Program-made: the position numbers and the translations under genes
The notes under the pieces: model-generated
The model's database searches: none
What the model was told of the DNA's origin: nothing
Seen by the model: the letters and a program-made list of their open reading frames with translations, nothing else
DNA from: Ascaphus truei
Lineage: Eukaryota; Chordata; Amphibia; Anura; Ascaphidae
Length of the DNA: 64,000 nt
Reading direction: 5' to 3'
Assembly: GCA_036426205.1 (NCBI GenBank)
Contig: CM071568.1
Span: 217,611,123-217,675,122 of the forward strand
Shown here: positions 22,101 to 33,000 of the stretch, in pieces
How positions within the stretch are numbered: the first letter of the stretch is position 1
Layout: every line of letters starts with the position of its first letter

Positions 22101-23589
22101 ACTAATATATTCTGTCAGTGCAGTGGAAGTAATCTATGTTAATTATTATGCATGCACACACTTTGCACTGTTGAAAATGAGTAAACAGATATGTTAAAAT
22201 ACTATATGAGAGAAACAACAAAGGAGCTTGTTTGAACAAATTTTTGCACGGTTCCCATCTTAATCTAAAGAGTCTGGGTCTTTTGTTTTAAGATTTCTCG
22301 TTTTGTGTATTCCTCCAATAAGCTGTAAAAATAAGCATTCATTTTGGAATAATCGGAGAACTTAAGCAATAAAAACGGCACATTGCTTCTGAACTATTCT
22401 GAAATGCCATGTGACACAATCGGCTTAGGATAAAACAAAAATGTAGATAAATTACCATTTTTGATCTGCGTTGATTTGATCCTCTTTTCCCAGCGCACTG
22501 CATCTGCCTTTCTTTTCATTGCATAACAAACATATTCTTAACTCCCAAATGTGCAAAAGGATTTTACCTTTATCCTATGGACTGTTGAAATGAGCAGAAG
22601 GGATAGAGAGGATTCTTCCACATTCAGAGGGGGATATATGCCTCACAGACACAAAAAAAAAAGTCTTCAAAGAGCTTAAACAGGGCCTGCCTGAAGCTGA
22701 TCTGATTTGCTCGGTGTCTATTTAAAGATAATATTAAAGGAATATTTTACATCTCTTCAGTTTTTCTTTGAATACGTTTGTTGGTTCCCCCCCCCCCTTA
22801 AAATGTTAACACCATAACGGTACATTAAATTAGCAAGGATACTACATACATTTTATCTTCTCATTAATGCAAACGATGGTAAACAGAATTATAAAGACAG
22901 ATAATAAACAGAAAATGAGGTTATTCGGCAGCACCGTTGTTGTCGAGTTCTGAGCATAGTTTAGTGTTTTCTATTCATGACTTTATATTACCAAATTACT
23001 CCCTGATGATGTCTCAGATGTGCTTTTGTCTGCAAATGAGAAGGCATAAAATACCAAGACATTAACGTTAAATTACGATCGTTAATGATGTAAATACGAA
23101 AATAATTACTCTATCATACCATCAATTGCTTTATGTTCATTACAGACGATCCTTTAAGGCCTTAATTTTCTTGTTATAACACTTTCCTCTATTTTCAGCT
23201 GATTATTTTATAGCCGCAAAACAGTACTTTAGCATTGTTCAGCACTTACACAATTCATTTAATTCTGTTTAAAGCTTCATTGAAACTTCGTTTGAGCGAC
23301 CTATACATGGCAATGCAGTATTGGTGAATATTTTACTTCACTGCAAACACAAAAGCAGAAACTGCAGGACGCTAAGGGAGAATTCACTAAAAAACATACA
23401 TATTTAGCATTAGAACTGTAGCAAATACACAGGATTGTCTGCTCAAGCTCAAAAAGTAAAAACAATTGGAATGCCTAATAAAATATTAATGTAAATAATG
23501 GCAGTACATACTGTAGCCCTGGTGCAATCTGCTTGCATACCCAGTACTCAGTGAGGCAGGCAATGGCAGTCCAAGGAAGCAGAGCACAC
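19176..23589. other. long AT-rich single-copy stretch
   Basis: Little repeat content. A fragment of the family at 38.7/48.1 kb lies at 19,450-19,520 (GGGGGTCCTCCGAGCTAAAC). A weak tRNA-like pair of boxes (TAGCCCAGTAA, GGTTCAAATCC) lies at ~19,715-19,750. Sequence at 22,980-23,300 is homeodomain-site-like (TTAATGATG, AATTAC) and looks constrained rather than repetitive. No exon recognised. Confidence 0.45.
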
Positions 23590-23800
23590 AGCACCTGCAA
23601 AAAGGTAGTATCAAAAAACTTTATTGTTAACAAAATAAAGGCCCTAAGGAAGGTTGCACTGCGATCAAAACGTCGGATCATATGGGAGTCGGACCCCTCT
23701 GGGCTCTTTGCATAATAACATGAGCATCTTTGGCTACTACCTTGTTGCAGTCACTGGAGTTTTTTCATTAAAGTGCAATAGTGCTGATCAATGCACTATG
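23590..23800 (+). mobile_element. Penelope-type terminal fragment
   Basis: AAAAACTTTATTGTTAACAA followed by a hammerhead-like motif and GGGAGTCGGACCCCTCTG. The layout resembles the other Penelope-type ends here; boundaries are uncertain. Confidence 0.5.
23644..23676 (+). ncRNA. hammerhead-like motif (degraded)
   Basis: CTAAGGA (one change from CUGAGGA), a 6-bp stem GGTTGC/GCGATC that needs two G-T pairs, then AAAACGTCGG, where GAAAC has become AAAAC. Both changes are transitions, as expected for decay of a once-functional motif. Confidence 0.45.
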
Positions 23801-25434
23801 CCACGGAACCTCCCACTGAACTACATTGAAGTCTCCCTGATGTGGTGCCCCGAAGGGCACTATGGCAATTTAATGAATAATATCCACTGTGTGCTCTGCT
23901 TTCTATCTAATATGCAGTACTACAACCTAGGTTATACATCATTACAGTATATTCTTCTTTTACAACAATTGACACCTAAATGGCTACATGTATTTTTATA
24001 CATTTACAACTGCCATTGAAATTCTGTACATTGCAAAAATGCACGCCGGGCTAGAGAAGCAATGCGCCACTGTTTCTGAAGCTGGAGAGCCTTACTTTGG
24101 ATCCTGCGCAAACTCCTCATCAAATCATTGCTGGGTTTTATTAATCAAAGTCTTCAAAAGTGGTGCAAAATCCTAAATCATTTGCACAAATATTACAAAA
24201 CTATATGATGTTGCTTACTACGTTCCAAAGGTTGTAAGTAAACTACACACAGTGAGTGCTCATGTATACATAAAATCACCATCCTGTGGTGCATGCATAT
24301 TTCTGAATTATCACCAATTTAATAGTTGTTTTACATCCTCTTGATATCTGAAAGCAACTCAAGTCTTCTGAATCCAAACATTTTCTACAGATCAACTAAC
24401 AAGGAGTAGGATACAGAAATCAGAGTGTGTGTGTGTGTGTATATATATATATACTAGGTGGCGAGTAGATTTTTTTGTGTGGCGAGTAGATCTTTTGGTG
24501 ATTTGTCAACCACTGTATATATATATATATATATATATATCCTTCATAAGTATCTGTCTGTCACAGTCTCCAACTCCTACAACTTTTTCTTTAGCGGGTC
24601 ATGTTAAACATCGAAGTACGACTCTCCGTAAGTGATTTCCTGAATAATTGCTGTACTTCTGAATTTCCCAAATGTTGACTCTAAAACTTCCACCTGAACT
24701 GATTTAGTTTCCGTTTTTGGCTCCACACTCCAATGCCGGCCTGTATTTATTACACTCCCCCCTTCAATTTTATAAATGACATAAAGCTTACAATTTAAAA
24801 CAGGAACGTAACCACTATTACATTCCACAGACCATTTGTCCGAAATTCATATCACGCATCCCACGCAGGCTTCAGATGCTGCAAGAATAACCCTGTCAGG
24901 CACTATTCTCTGGACCATCCACTTCTGCTGTCAAAGCTGCTTACTATTAATCTAAACATACACTTATGGATTGTGATCTAGAAGCATAAACACTATTATG
25001 TCATGGTTTAATTACAAAAAAAAAGTTTCAAATAAGTTTGCAAAAAAAAAAAAGGTTGCATGTCCCTTAAGCACTAAAGTGGTTTAACATAATTATGGAT
25101 GTTGATGCTTTGGCGACTGGGGGGGAGGGGACAGGATGACCTCCTGTTGTAATCAGTACAACTAATGCACTAATGCAATTAAGGGATCGGAAGCAGAGGG
25201 TCATGTAGGGCACACTGACCCAGCTTTGACATTACTCACAATACATGGTTACTAGCACGTTAAAGAGTTATATATACGGGGGGGATGAAAAAACAGCAAT
25301 GTGAGAGCATCATTTCATGGTGGGGCGGAAATGTTTCTACCACAGAGAAAAAGAAGATGGAGTACTGTATCTTGAACCTCTTTATAAGAGCAATCCAAGC
25401 TCTTTTTAAAAAAAGTTTTAAATTTTTTTTTTAC
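23801..25434. other. AT-rich sequence with a GT/AT microsatellite
   Basis: Includes (GT)n(AT)n at 24,426-24,452, two copies of GTGGCGAGTAGAT, and an AT run at 24,517-24,541. No gene recognised. Confidence 0.5.
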
Positions 25435-25776
25435 TCAGGATTGAAGCAGGAGGTCTTTGGGCTGAACCCCATTAATTTCAGATCTGGGGACCGCCTGCTT
25501 CTGGAGATACTTACCTCCATAGTAGGTGCCGGTAGCCGCTCCGCCTGACCTAGCTGGGCTTTAAAGTCCCCGCCCCCCTTTTCGATAAGTGCAGCGTCAA
25601 AGGACACGCGGGTCATGCTATGGAGACGCTTGAAGACGCCAGCAGAAGCAAGGGTAAGTTGAGGTTCCAGAGGCCTCACGCGATCCCCGGCATTTCATTT
25701 GAATGCCTTGGGGAACAGCGCGGCCGCGCCCCCCCCCCCCAGAAAAATCTTGCGCCCCCCAGTTTGTGCACCCCTG
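25435..25776 (-). repeat. interspersed repeat with CAGGGGTGCACAAACTGG end
   Basis: On the minus strand it begins CTCAGGGGTGCACAAACTGG and a C/G-rich tract. It ends with the complement of GAAGCAGGAGGTCTTTGGGC, a word shared with the palindromic family at 38.7 and 48.1 kb. The CAGGGGTGCA start suggests a hAT-type end, but no second end or duplication is seen. Confidence 0.5.
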
Positions 25777-25993
25777 AGTTAAAGTAATGTAAGTATATAT
25801 GGAACCGATGTTTTAACTGCTGGCAAAATGTTGGAAATACAAACATTTTCAAGTCTTCAAATGTATCCAAAATTACATTACAATAAGCTTGTGGCCCTTC
25901 TACACCTAAATGTTTTCTGATCTGGCCCCTTTGGACAAACAGTTGAAGAGCCCTGCTGTAGGAGTTCCTACTCTGGGTGTGTGGCAGGTGTTA

Positions 25994-26309
25994 GGCCGAG
26001 CTCACGTGGCAGCTCGGGCGCGCCCACGCGCACTCAGGCAGCCACAGCGTTGTGTGCGCAAGCTGCAGCAGATGGGTCGCGGCGATCGTGGGCGTGGCGA
26101 ACCCGTCACGGACGCATCACGGAGCCGGTTCGCCCTCATTGGTCAGAACCAGCTCACGTCACGTGACGCTGACGTCACACTACTGCAGAACGAAAATTCA
26201 ATTTCTGTTGTGGCGGCAAAATGTCGCTGCGTCGGCGCGCGTAGTGCCGCGGGCACTTCAGGAACAACCTTAGACAATCAGGTAAGACGCCACCACCGTG
26301 AGCTCGGCC
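25994..26309. mobile_element. PIF/Harbinger-like MITE (316 bp, TTA duplication)
   Basis: Ends GGCCGAGCTCACGTGGCAGC and the complement of CACCGTGAGCTCGGCC, flanked by TTA at 25,991-25,993 and 26,310-26,312. CpG-rich interior with several GACGTCA words. The 144-aa plus frame over it is not a known protein. Confidence 0.85.
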
Positions 26310-26312
26310 TTA

Positions 26313-26960
26313 GAGAGCATCAGGGCAGGCAGGGGACAGTATAATATCCTGCAACACTTTGAATAATGTGCAACATTTTTATGTTTTAGAGGTTGAGCAT
26401 AGATAATGATTTGAAACCACTGACCCTTGAGATTTATAGCACTGGCACAGAGCATGAGTTGGCTTACCACCAGCTGCCCCAAACAGACATCATCTATAGT
26501 AAGCTTGCTTGTAACCTATCTCCTGCAATGCCTTATTTGCACGCCAGTACCATTCAACACCCAGAAACCAATGCCCAGTCACAGAGCTGCATTCGCTTAT
26601 GCTTTTGCAAAATATCTTCCCCGCGCACGTGGCCCCCGGATGACAGATCACAGACTTCCTGAGAAGTGTCACATCTTCCAGGTAGCACGGCTTCCCCCAC
26701 GCGTGTCCTACTGCAGCCCACACACAGCAAACTGCAACCACTATGTCAGCAAACAGAGGCGAGACCGTGCACAGCCAGACAACACAAACACGTCAATCAA
26801 TAACTTGCTGCTGCTGCTGCCTGTGACTTCCCCCCAAGCCAGGGAATGAGGCTGGCACCGTGGATCACATGCCAGTGTGTGTCTGCAACCACACGCGTGC
26901 CAGCCTCACCGCCTCCCTGACTGCAGCCCCGGTGTGACCGAAAAGCACAGGGGGTTTTAC
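26313..26960. other. moderately GC-rich single-copy sequence
   Basis: No repeat recognised. If the candidate exon to the right is real, this would be the start of its first intron, read on the minus strand. Includes (CTG)5 near 26,805. Confidence 0.4.
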
Positions 26961-27200
26961 CTGTAGTGAGGCGGTGTGCGTGTCTCAGCCCTCTCTCTGG
27001 GTGAAGGCAGCCGGCAGCAGTGGGGATAGTGCAGCAGTGACAGCGGCGGCGGCGGCGGCGGTGCAGCTGTGGTCTGCAGGATCTCCGCTCCCCTCCCTCC
27101 CGCTCACTGGGAAGACCCGGGGAAGCGCATGTGCAGAGGTGCGGGACTCCCCTCCTGCCCGCTGCTACCTGAGCACGCTGTCCTGGCAGTGAGAGCAGCA
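26961..27200 (-). other. candidate non-coding first exon / CpG-rich promoter of a host gene
   Basis: This is the most gene-like host sequence in the window. It is GC-rich and unique-looking, with a (CGG)7-like tract at 27,044-27,061. On the minus strand it ends in CTCACTACAG followed directly by GTAAAACC, a consensus splice donor with the exon end at 26,961. There are no inverted ends or target duplications to suggest a transposon. The 153-aa minus frame across it resembles nothing I know, so if it is an exon it is probably 5' untranslated. A chance donor in GC-rich DNA is the main alternative. Confidence 0.35.
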
Positions 27201-27774
27201 GGACGTGGGCACAGAGGAGGGGTTTACACGGAAAATAGTCATGCATCGTTATTATCATGCATCGTTATTATCATGCATCGTTATTAGCCGGATACATTTC
27301 ACATATATAGATAGCTAAGAAAAAGTGGACTTTTTCTGTTAGATGTTGGCGATGTTATGTCCTTGCACCTCGCTAAAACTAATCTGGGGGTGTTGTTTCT
27401 ACTGTTTAGATATATATAATATATGTATACACACACACACATAATTGTGTTTATTCAGTATATGTATAGTATTAATATATTTATAAAAAAATTACATAAT
27501 TAAAACGAGTGGGGGTCGTGAGCCAAATTTGTCTTAAATATGTGTCTTCTTTCAGGCACTCCTTTCCCCCCCCCCCCCCCCCAAACAGGTGGATGCTATT
27601 TGTACACTGAGTATGTAGGGAGAGGCTGTCTAATAATGCAATATTTGTTTATATATATATACAGATTGCTTAAACCAGATAGTTTAGATGAAGCGATGCA
27701 GTACTACGATGCAAGTTGAAGCAAATGTGAATGTAGTAGCAGTCAGGCACAACCAATGTTTCATTCCGTTAACG
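27201..27774. other. unassigned sequence with simple repeats
   Basis: Holds three tandem TCATGCATCGTTATTA-type copies at 27,239-27,287, an AC run near 27,430-27,442 and a poly(C) tract near 27,566-27,582. No gene seen. Confidence 0.6.
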
Positions 27775-27975
27775 CAGGGGGGCTCAACTCCAGTCCTCAA
27801 CACCCCCCAACATGTTAGGTTCTCAGTATATCCCAGCTGCAGAACAGGTGACTTAATCAGTCCCTGCTTCAGCGCAGGTGGCTCAGTCTTCAACTGCTTC
27901 ACCTGTGCTGAAGCTGGGATATCCTTAAAACCTGCCCTGTTGGGGGATCTGGAGGACTGGAGTTGAACACCCCTG
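27775..27975. mobile_element. palindromic hAT-like MITE (201 bp)
   Basis: Ends CAGGGGGGCTCAACTCCAGT and the complement of CTGGAGTTGAACACCCCTG. Same family as 16,797 and 43,315. The flanking 8-mers match poorly (about 4 of 8). Confidence 0.8.
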
Positions 27976-27981
27976 CCCTAC

Positions 27982-28340
27982 GGCTGCGGTCCCAGTGCGT
28001 TCTGTAGCACGCGCGCCCGGCGGAAGGGGGGGGGGATGTGGCGCGTGCACAGCGCTGCACCGCGATCTGCGGTCCTGGGAGAGAGGGAGCATTTGTGACA
28101 GGAGGAGACGTGGCGGTGGGTTTGCAGGGGCATGGCCATGACCTCATGCGGCTGGTTCGTTCTCATTGGCTGAGCCGCCAGCGGGGGCGTAGCCACACCT
28201 CCGTCGCAAACTCTGAGCTCAAATTCCCCTGTCTCGCTGAAAAAATGTGCACGACAGGGACCGGACTAACTGGGGGGGCAGAGATTGAACGCACAGCGCA
28301 CACCAAGGCATGCGCTGCAGAAGGTACTGGGGCCATGGCC
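27982..28340. mobile_element. PIF/Harbinger-like MITE (359 bp)
   Basis: Ends GGCTGCGGTCCCAGTGCG and the complement of GGTACTGGGGCCATGGCC. Right flank TTA, left flank TAC, so the duplication is imperfect. CpG-rich interior. It lies only 6 bp from the hAT-like MITE. Confidence 0.65.
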
Positions 28341-28343
28341 TTA

Positions 28344-29572
28344 GGATCTTCATCTGTGCCGCCCCTGAGGAGACCAAAACTTTGGCTTCTGACTGTTAAT
28401 ACACTCACTTTGCTTCAATTTACCTTGTTGTGCTGTATCGTTTCTACTAAGCCACCTGACTTGGGTGATGTATACTGTATGTACTCATCTTTTTACCTGT
28501 GATAAGTGGGAAAGCTAATATACTTAATTACACTGATGTGGCTGTGCCTATTGTACTGTTTGCTAAGTCGAACTTCTGAACGAACTTTCAAATCCGAGCG
28601 AAATTCAAGCCAAAACTCGGGAGAGAAAAAGGCCTGAAACCAATCAAATTTCCACAAACCAAAACACACTTCTTTTTTTTTTAGAACCCAAACCAAATAA
28701 CAGTAAGAGATCCCACTTTTACTTCCCACTGTGATCACGGTGCGGCCGGCAGGTGCCACTGTTCCTAATGCTCACAGATACGATGAGATCAGTTCAAAGT
28801 CACAATTAAAATAAAATAGATCTTGAGAGACACACCTCGTTTTCAAGTATTTTATCGAAAGGCACCGAAAAGTAAGGATTTTCAATTTATATTTAAATGG
28901 GTTTATAACGTGACTTTTTCCTTGTACTTTGCAAACATGCTTACTATTCTCCCTAACAAAGATTTTGCATGCTGTACGCTGAACTAACTAGCCTATCCAT
29001 AAAATGTCAGGCCAACTAACATACTGTGTACAATCAAATTTCATAACATTAGTTTGAGCAGCAACTTTAAACTAACTTCTTACCACAAAGACACTTATGT
29101 AAGTGCAATACTTTGTGTTTTTTAATAATAAAGCAATATTATACTATTTTTGCTTTTCTCCTTCTGTATGTGGATTTTCCCTCCCCTCCTATGGAATATT
29201 GCCTGTGTTGATCCTGAGTAACTACAACCACACTGCCTGAATATCACTGAGTGCAAAATCTGTAGAGTCTACAATACTAATTCTTTATTGCCGAATTAAA
29301 CAATATTGCACTATTTGGTGTTTTTATTTCTTCCATGTCCTGATGAAATTTGCGCACCTGCTGTTCTTCATCGTTAAACTAACTTCTGACTAGAATGTCG
29401 CTCATTGTGGGAAATAAAAATCTGAGCTCATGGATATTGCTCAGCTCTACATAACCTTCCCTAACGGAGACATATACAATTGTTATGCTGACCTCCCCCC
29501 GTCCCCGCATCATTAATAAATACAAAGCATTTCGTGGTTAACTCCTTTCCCACGAGAATGTGCAGCATTGTT
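28344..29572. other. AT-rich intergenic sequence up to the L1 insertion
   Basis: No gene recognised. A repeat-like stretch with CGAACTTCTGAACGAAC lies at ~28,568. The L1 target duplication (29,573-29,583) follows. Confidence 0.5.
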
Positions 29573-29583
29573 AACTCCTTTCT
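29573..29583. repeat. L1 target-site duplication (3' side)
   Basis: AACTCCTTTCT, identical to 37,285-37,295. Confidence 0.92.
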
Positions 29584-30016
29584 TTTTTTTTTTTTTTTTT
29601 ATAACTTGTATTTTATTGTGAACAAATGCATGGTATACAGAGTGAACATTATATGCATGTACAATATAAAATAGCACATGTAATGTGGGCCTTGAATCAC
29701 GTATATGAGAATCGCACAACTTTTCGAGCCCTACTCGGTCGTGCGAGTGCAGGTGAACAAATAATAAATAATAATAATGAAAAAAAAAAAAAAAAAAAAA
29801 AAGGGAGGGAAGGGTTGGGGGGGGTAGAAGGGAAAGGGGAGGAGGTAAAGGTGGTTGGTAGGGAAGGATATAACAAGGCTAGTTTTTCTTGAAGCATAGA
29901 TGGCCCATGAGTTGTAAGGCTATTACTAGGGCTTTATTCAGCTTTAAGTAGTTGATCCCGTTGTGTGTGTGGGGGTAGTTATTTTACTCTCCTGTAGGAG
30001 AACGCACTTCTTACCA
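29584..30016 (-). other. L1 3'UTR, polypyrimidine tract and poly(A) tail
   Basis: On the element's sense strand a C-rich run (~29,800-29,860) and a ~24-T run (~29,779-29,802) are followed by ~180 bp of unique sequence, then CAATAAAATAC (poly(A) signal, ~29,611-29,621) and the A tail at 29,583-29,600. On the plus strand the tract reads GGGAGGGAAGGGTTGGGGG. Confidence 0.8.
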
Positions 30017-33000
30017 TTATAGCCAAATTGTGTCACGCTCTACCCCAGGGATGTCTGTCTGTGCTAACCAAGGGGTCCAGACTTTTAGAAAGTTATCGCC
30101 AGTATCATTAACTAAACTTGTTAATTTTTCCATCTGGCAGATAAACCAAATACGATTCCGAATCTTTGGGATAATTGGAATATCGGGGCGTTTCCATAGT
30201 GCTGCAATCTCACACCGTGTGGCTATTGCAAAATGAGCAATTAATTTGTTATGTGACTTTGATAGATCCTTTAAAGGTCTGTTTAATAGAAACAGCCAAG
30301 GGTCAGGGGGAATAGAGAGGTCAAAAATCTTCTGAATCCAATTTCTAATTTTTTCCCAGATTTGGGTTATCAACGGGCAAGACCACAGCATATGTAACAG
30401 ATCAGCTGTTCCTCCACATTGTTTGGGGCACAATGGGGAGGACCCTGGTATGTATTTCGATAATTTTAGTGGGGTGAGGTACCATCTCATAAGAACTTTA
30501 TATGCGTTCTCCTTCAGTGTGGTGCATATGGAACTTTTGGCAGTGGCTAGAAATATGGAGTCCCAATCCTCATCATCTAGGTATTCCCCTAAATCTATCT
30601 CCCATTGGTTCTGGAATGATGGTGTTTGCTGTTTAGATCTAGCAGATTCGACTACCTCTCCATAGATCGTAGATATAAGTCCCTTAGTGTCGGTTTCTGC
30701 CCGGCAGAGCTTTTCGAATTTCGTCAGGGGAGGGTACGGGGCAAATTTGTTATAGAATGCTCTAATCTGGAGGTATTTATAGAATTCTGAGTGGGGCAAA
30801 TCTTTTTCTAATCTGATATGGTCGAATGTTTTAATTTTCAGATTATATCCTTCCATATCCTTGATTCTATTGTATCCTTTTAGTTTCCAGATTGAACTAT
30901 TTGTACCAATTAGGCCAGGTGCAAAACATGGGTTATTCCAAATGGGGGACATCAGAGAACGTCCTGATGTGAGTGAGTTTTTTATGTTTGTTGCTTCCCA
31001 AACCGATATGGAGTTGGTCAATGAGGTGAGCGGTAGGGCAGCGGTTTTCCTCGCTTTTTTAGGTAGCCAAATCAGGTTGCTAAGCTCTAATGGAGAGCAA
31101 GCAGAACTTTCCAATTCCACCCATCTTTTCAATTTAGGGTCTGAATGCCATTGTATAATTTGACTTAATTGAGCCGCTTTGTAATATGATAACAGGCAGG
31201 GTACCGCTAAGCCACCTGCCAAGGTAGGTCTTTTCATATTTAGTTTATTAACTCTCGTTTTTTTTCCTCCCCAGATAAAGTTAGATATTGCAGACTGAAG
31301 TGAGAGTATATCCTTCAGTTTGAGTGGCACAGGCAATGTCTGGAAGAGGTATAGGATACGGGGAAGTAGATTCATTTTAACGCTATGTATCCTACCTATC
31401 CAAGAAATCTTCTTGGAAGACCATCTGATAAGGTCTTGTTTTAATGTCCAAATCAGGTTGGGATAGTTTGCATTATAGATGCTTTTTGCATCTTTGGTGA
31501 TGTGGATCCCTAGGTATTTTATAGATTTCATTTGCCAATTAAATTTAAAATTTAGTTTCAGTAGTTTCTCCGTATGTCTAGGGAGATTGATATTCAAAGC
31601 TTCGGATTTGGATTGGTTTATTTTGAACCCAGAGACCTTAGAAAATTTGTCTAGTAGGTCAAATAGGTTAGGTAGTGAAGTGAGGGGTTTTGAAATGATT
31701 AGTAGGATATCGTCTGCGTACAGGGCCGCTTTATGTGATTGGGAATAAGCGTTTAACCCTGAGATGTCCGAATTATCTCTAATGCGTGCCGCCAGGGGTT
31801 CTATACATAGGGCGAACAGGAGGGGAGATAATGGGCATCCCTGTCTTGTGCCACTTTGAATTTGGAATGGGAGTGAGGGGAAGCCCTGATGTATAACCCT
31901 GGCGGTTGGGCCCGAGTACAGCGACATAATCGCTCCACTCAACCGATCCCCAAAGCCAAATGCTGCTAGCGTCTCTTGAAGATATGGCCAGTCTATCCTA
32001 TCAAAAGCTTTTTCTGCGTCCAGACTTAATAACATGGTTTGAGCATTATTTTTGTTTGCCAATTCTAGCAGATCAATAAATCGTCGAGTGTTATCCGCTG
32101 CCTGCCTCCCTTTGATGAAGCCGACCTGATCTGGATGTATTAGTCTGGGTAGGATTAGACTTAATCTGTTGGCCAACAATTTAGCATATATCTTTATATC
32201 GGTATTGATTAAGGAAATTGGCCTGTAGCTTTTACAGTTCAGCGGATCCTTGCCAGGTTTATATATTAATGATATAGACGCCCGCAGCATATCTCCGGGG
32301 ATAGGTGCTCCTGCTAATATAGCATTGAACATGTGGAGCAGCCGAGGGGCAAGTAAGATAGAGAACTTCTTATAATATAGCCCCGAGAAACCATCTGGTC
32401 CTGGCGCTTTTGATGGTTTAAGTTCTTTAATGGCTTGTGACACCTCTTCTAATGTGAAGTCGGCGCCCAGAGCCTTTCTGTCCTGCTCTGTCAATCTCTC
32501 CAGTTTTGAGCTAGCTAAGAAATCTCTTAATGCTTTGCTCGTATTGTTATTATGTGCCACTTTCCTTCCGTCATATAAGGAACCATAAAATGAACCGAAT
32601 TCTTCTACTATCTTTTTGGGATTGGCTGTTTGTATGCCCGATTTTAAGCGTATAGCTTGGATGTTAAACTTAGATTGCCTATCTTTTAGCGCTCGAGCTA
32701 GCATCGTATCCGGCCTGTTAGCTTTTTCGTAAAACTTCCTCTTGGACCAACTTAGGGAATTATCTGCCCTGGAAGTCAATAACATATTCAATTCTATATT
32801 TGTATCTTTTAGATCCCTTGTTGTTTGTGGATCAGGGTTGGTTTTGTGGTTTGAGAGAAGAGAATGTAGTTTGGTTTGGAGTGTTTTGATTTTGGAATCT
32901 CTTTCTCGTTTTCTCTTAGCTGTGATATTGATTAATATGCCCCTTAAGGTTGCTTTATGAGCCTCCCAGAGAATCATATGGGATTCCACAGAGCCTGTGT

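Noticed and set aside
25910..26344. 144-codon plus frame
   Set aside because: Lies across a MITE with clear inverted ends and TTA duplication; no protein similarity recognised.
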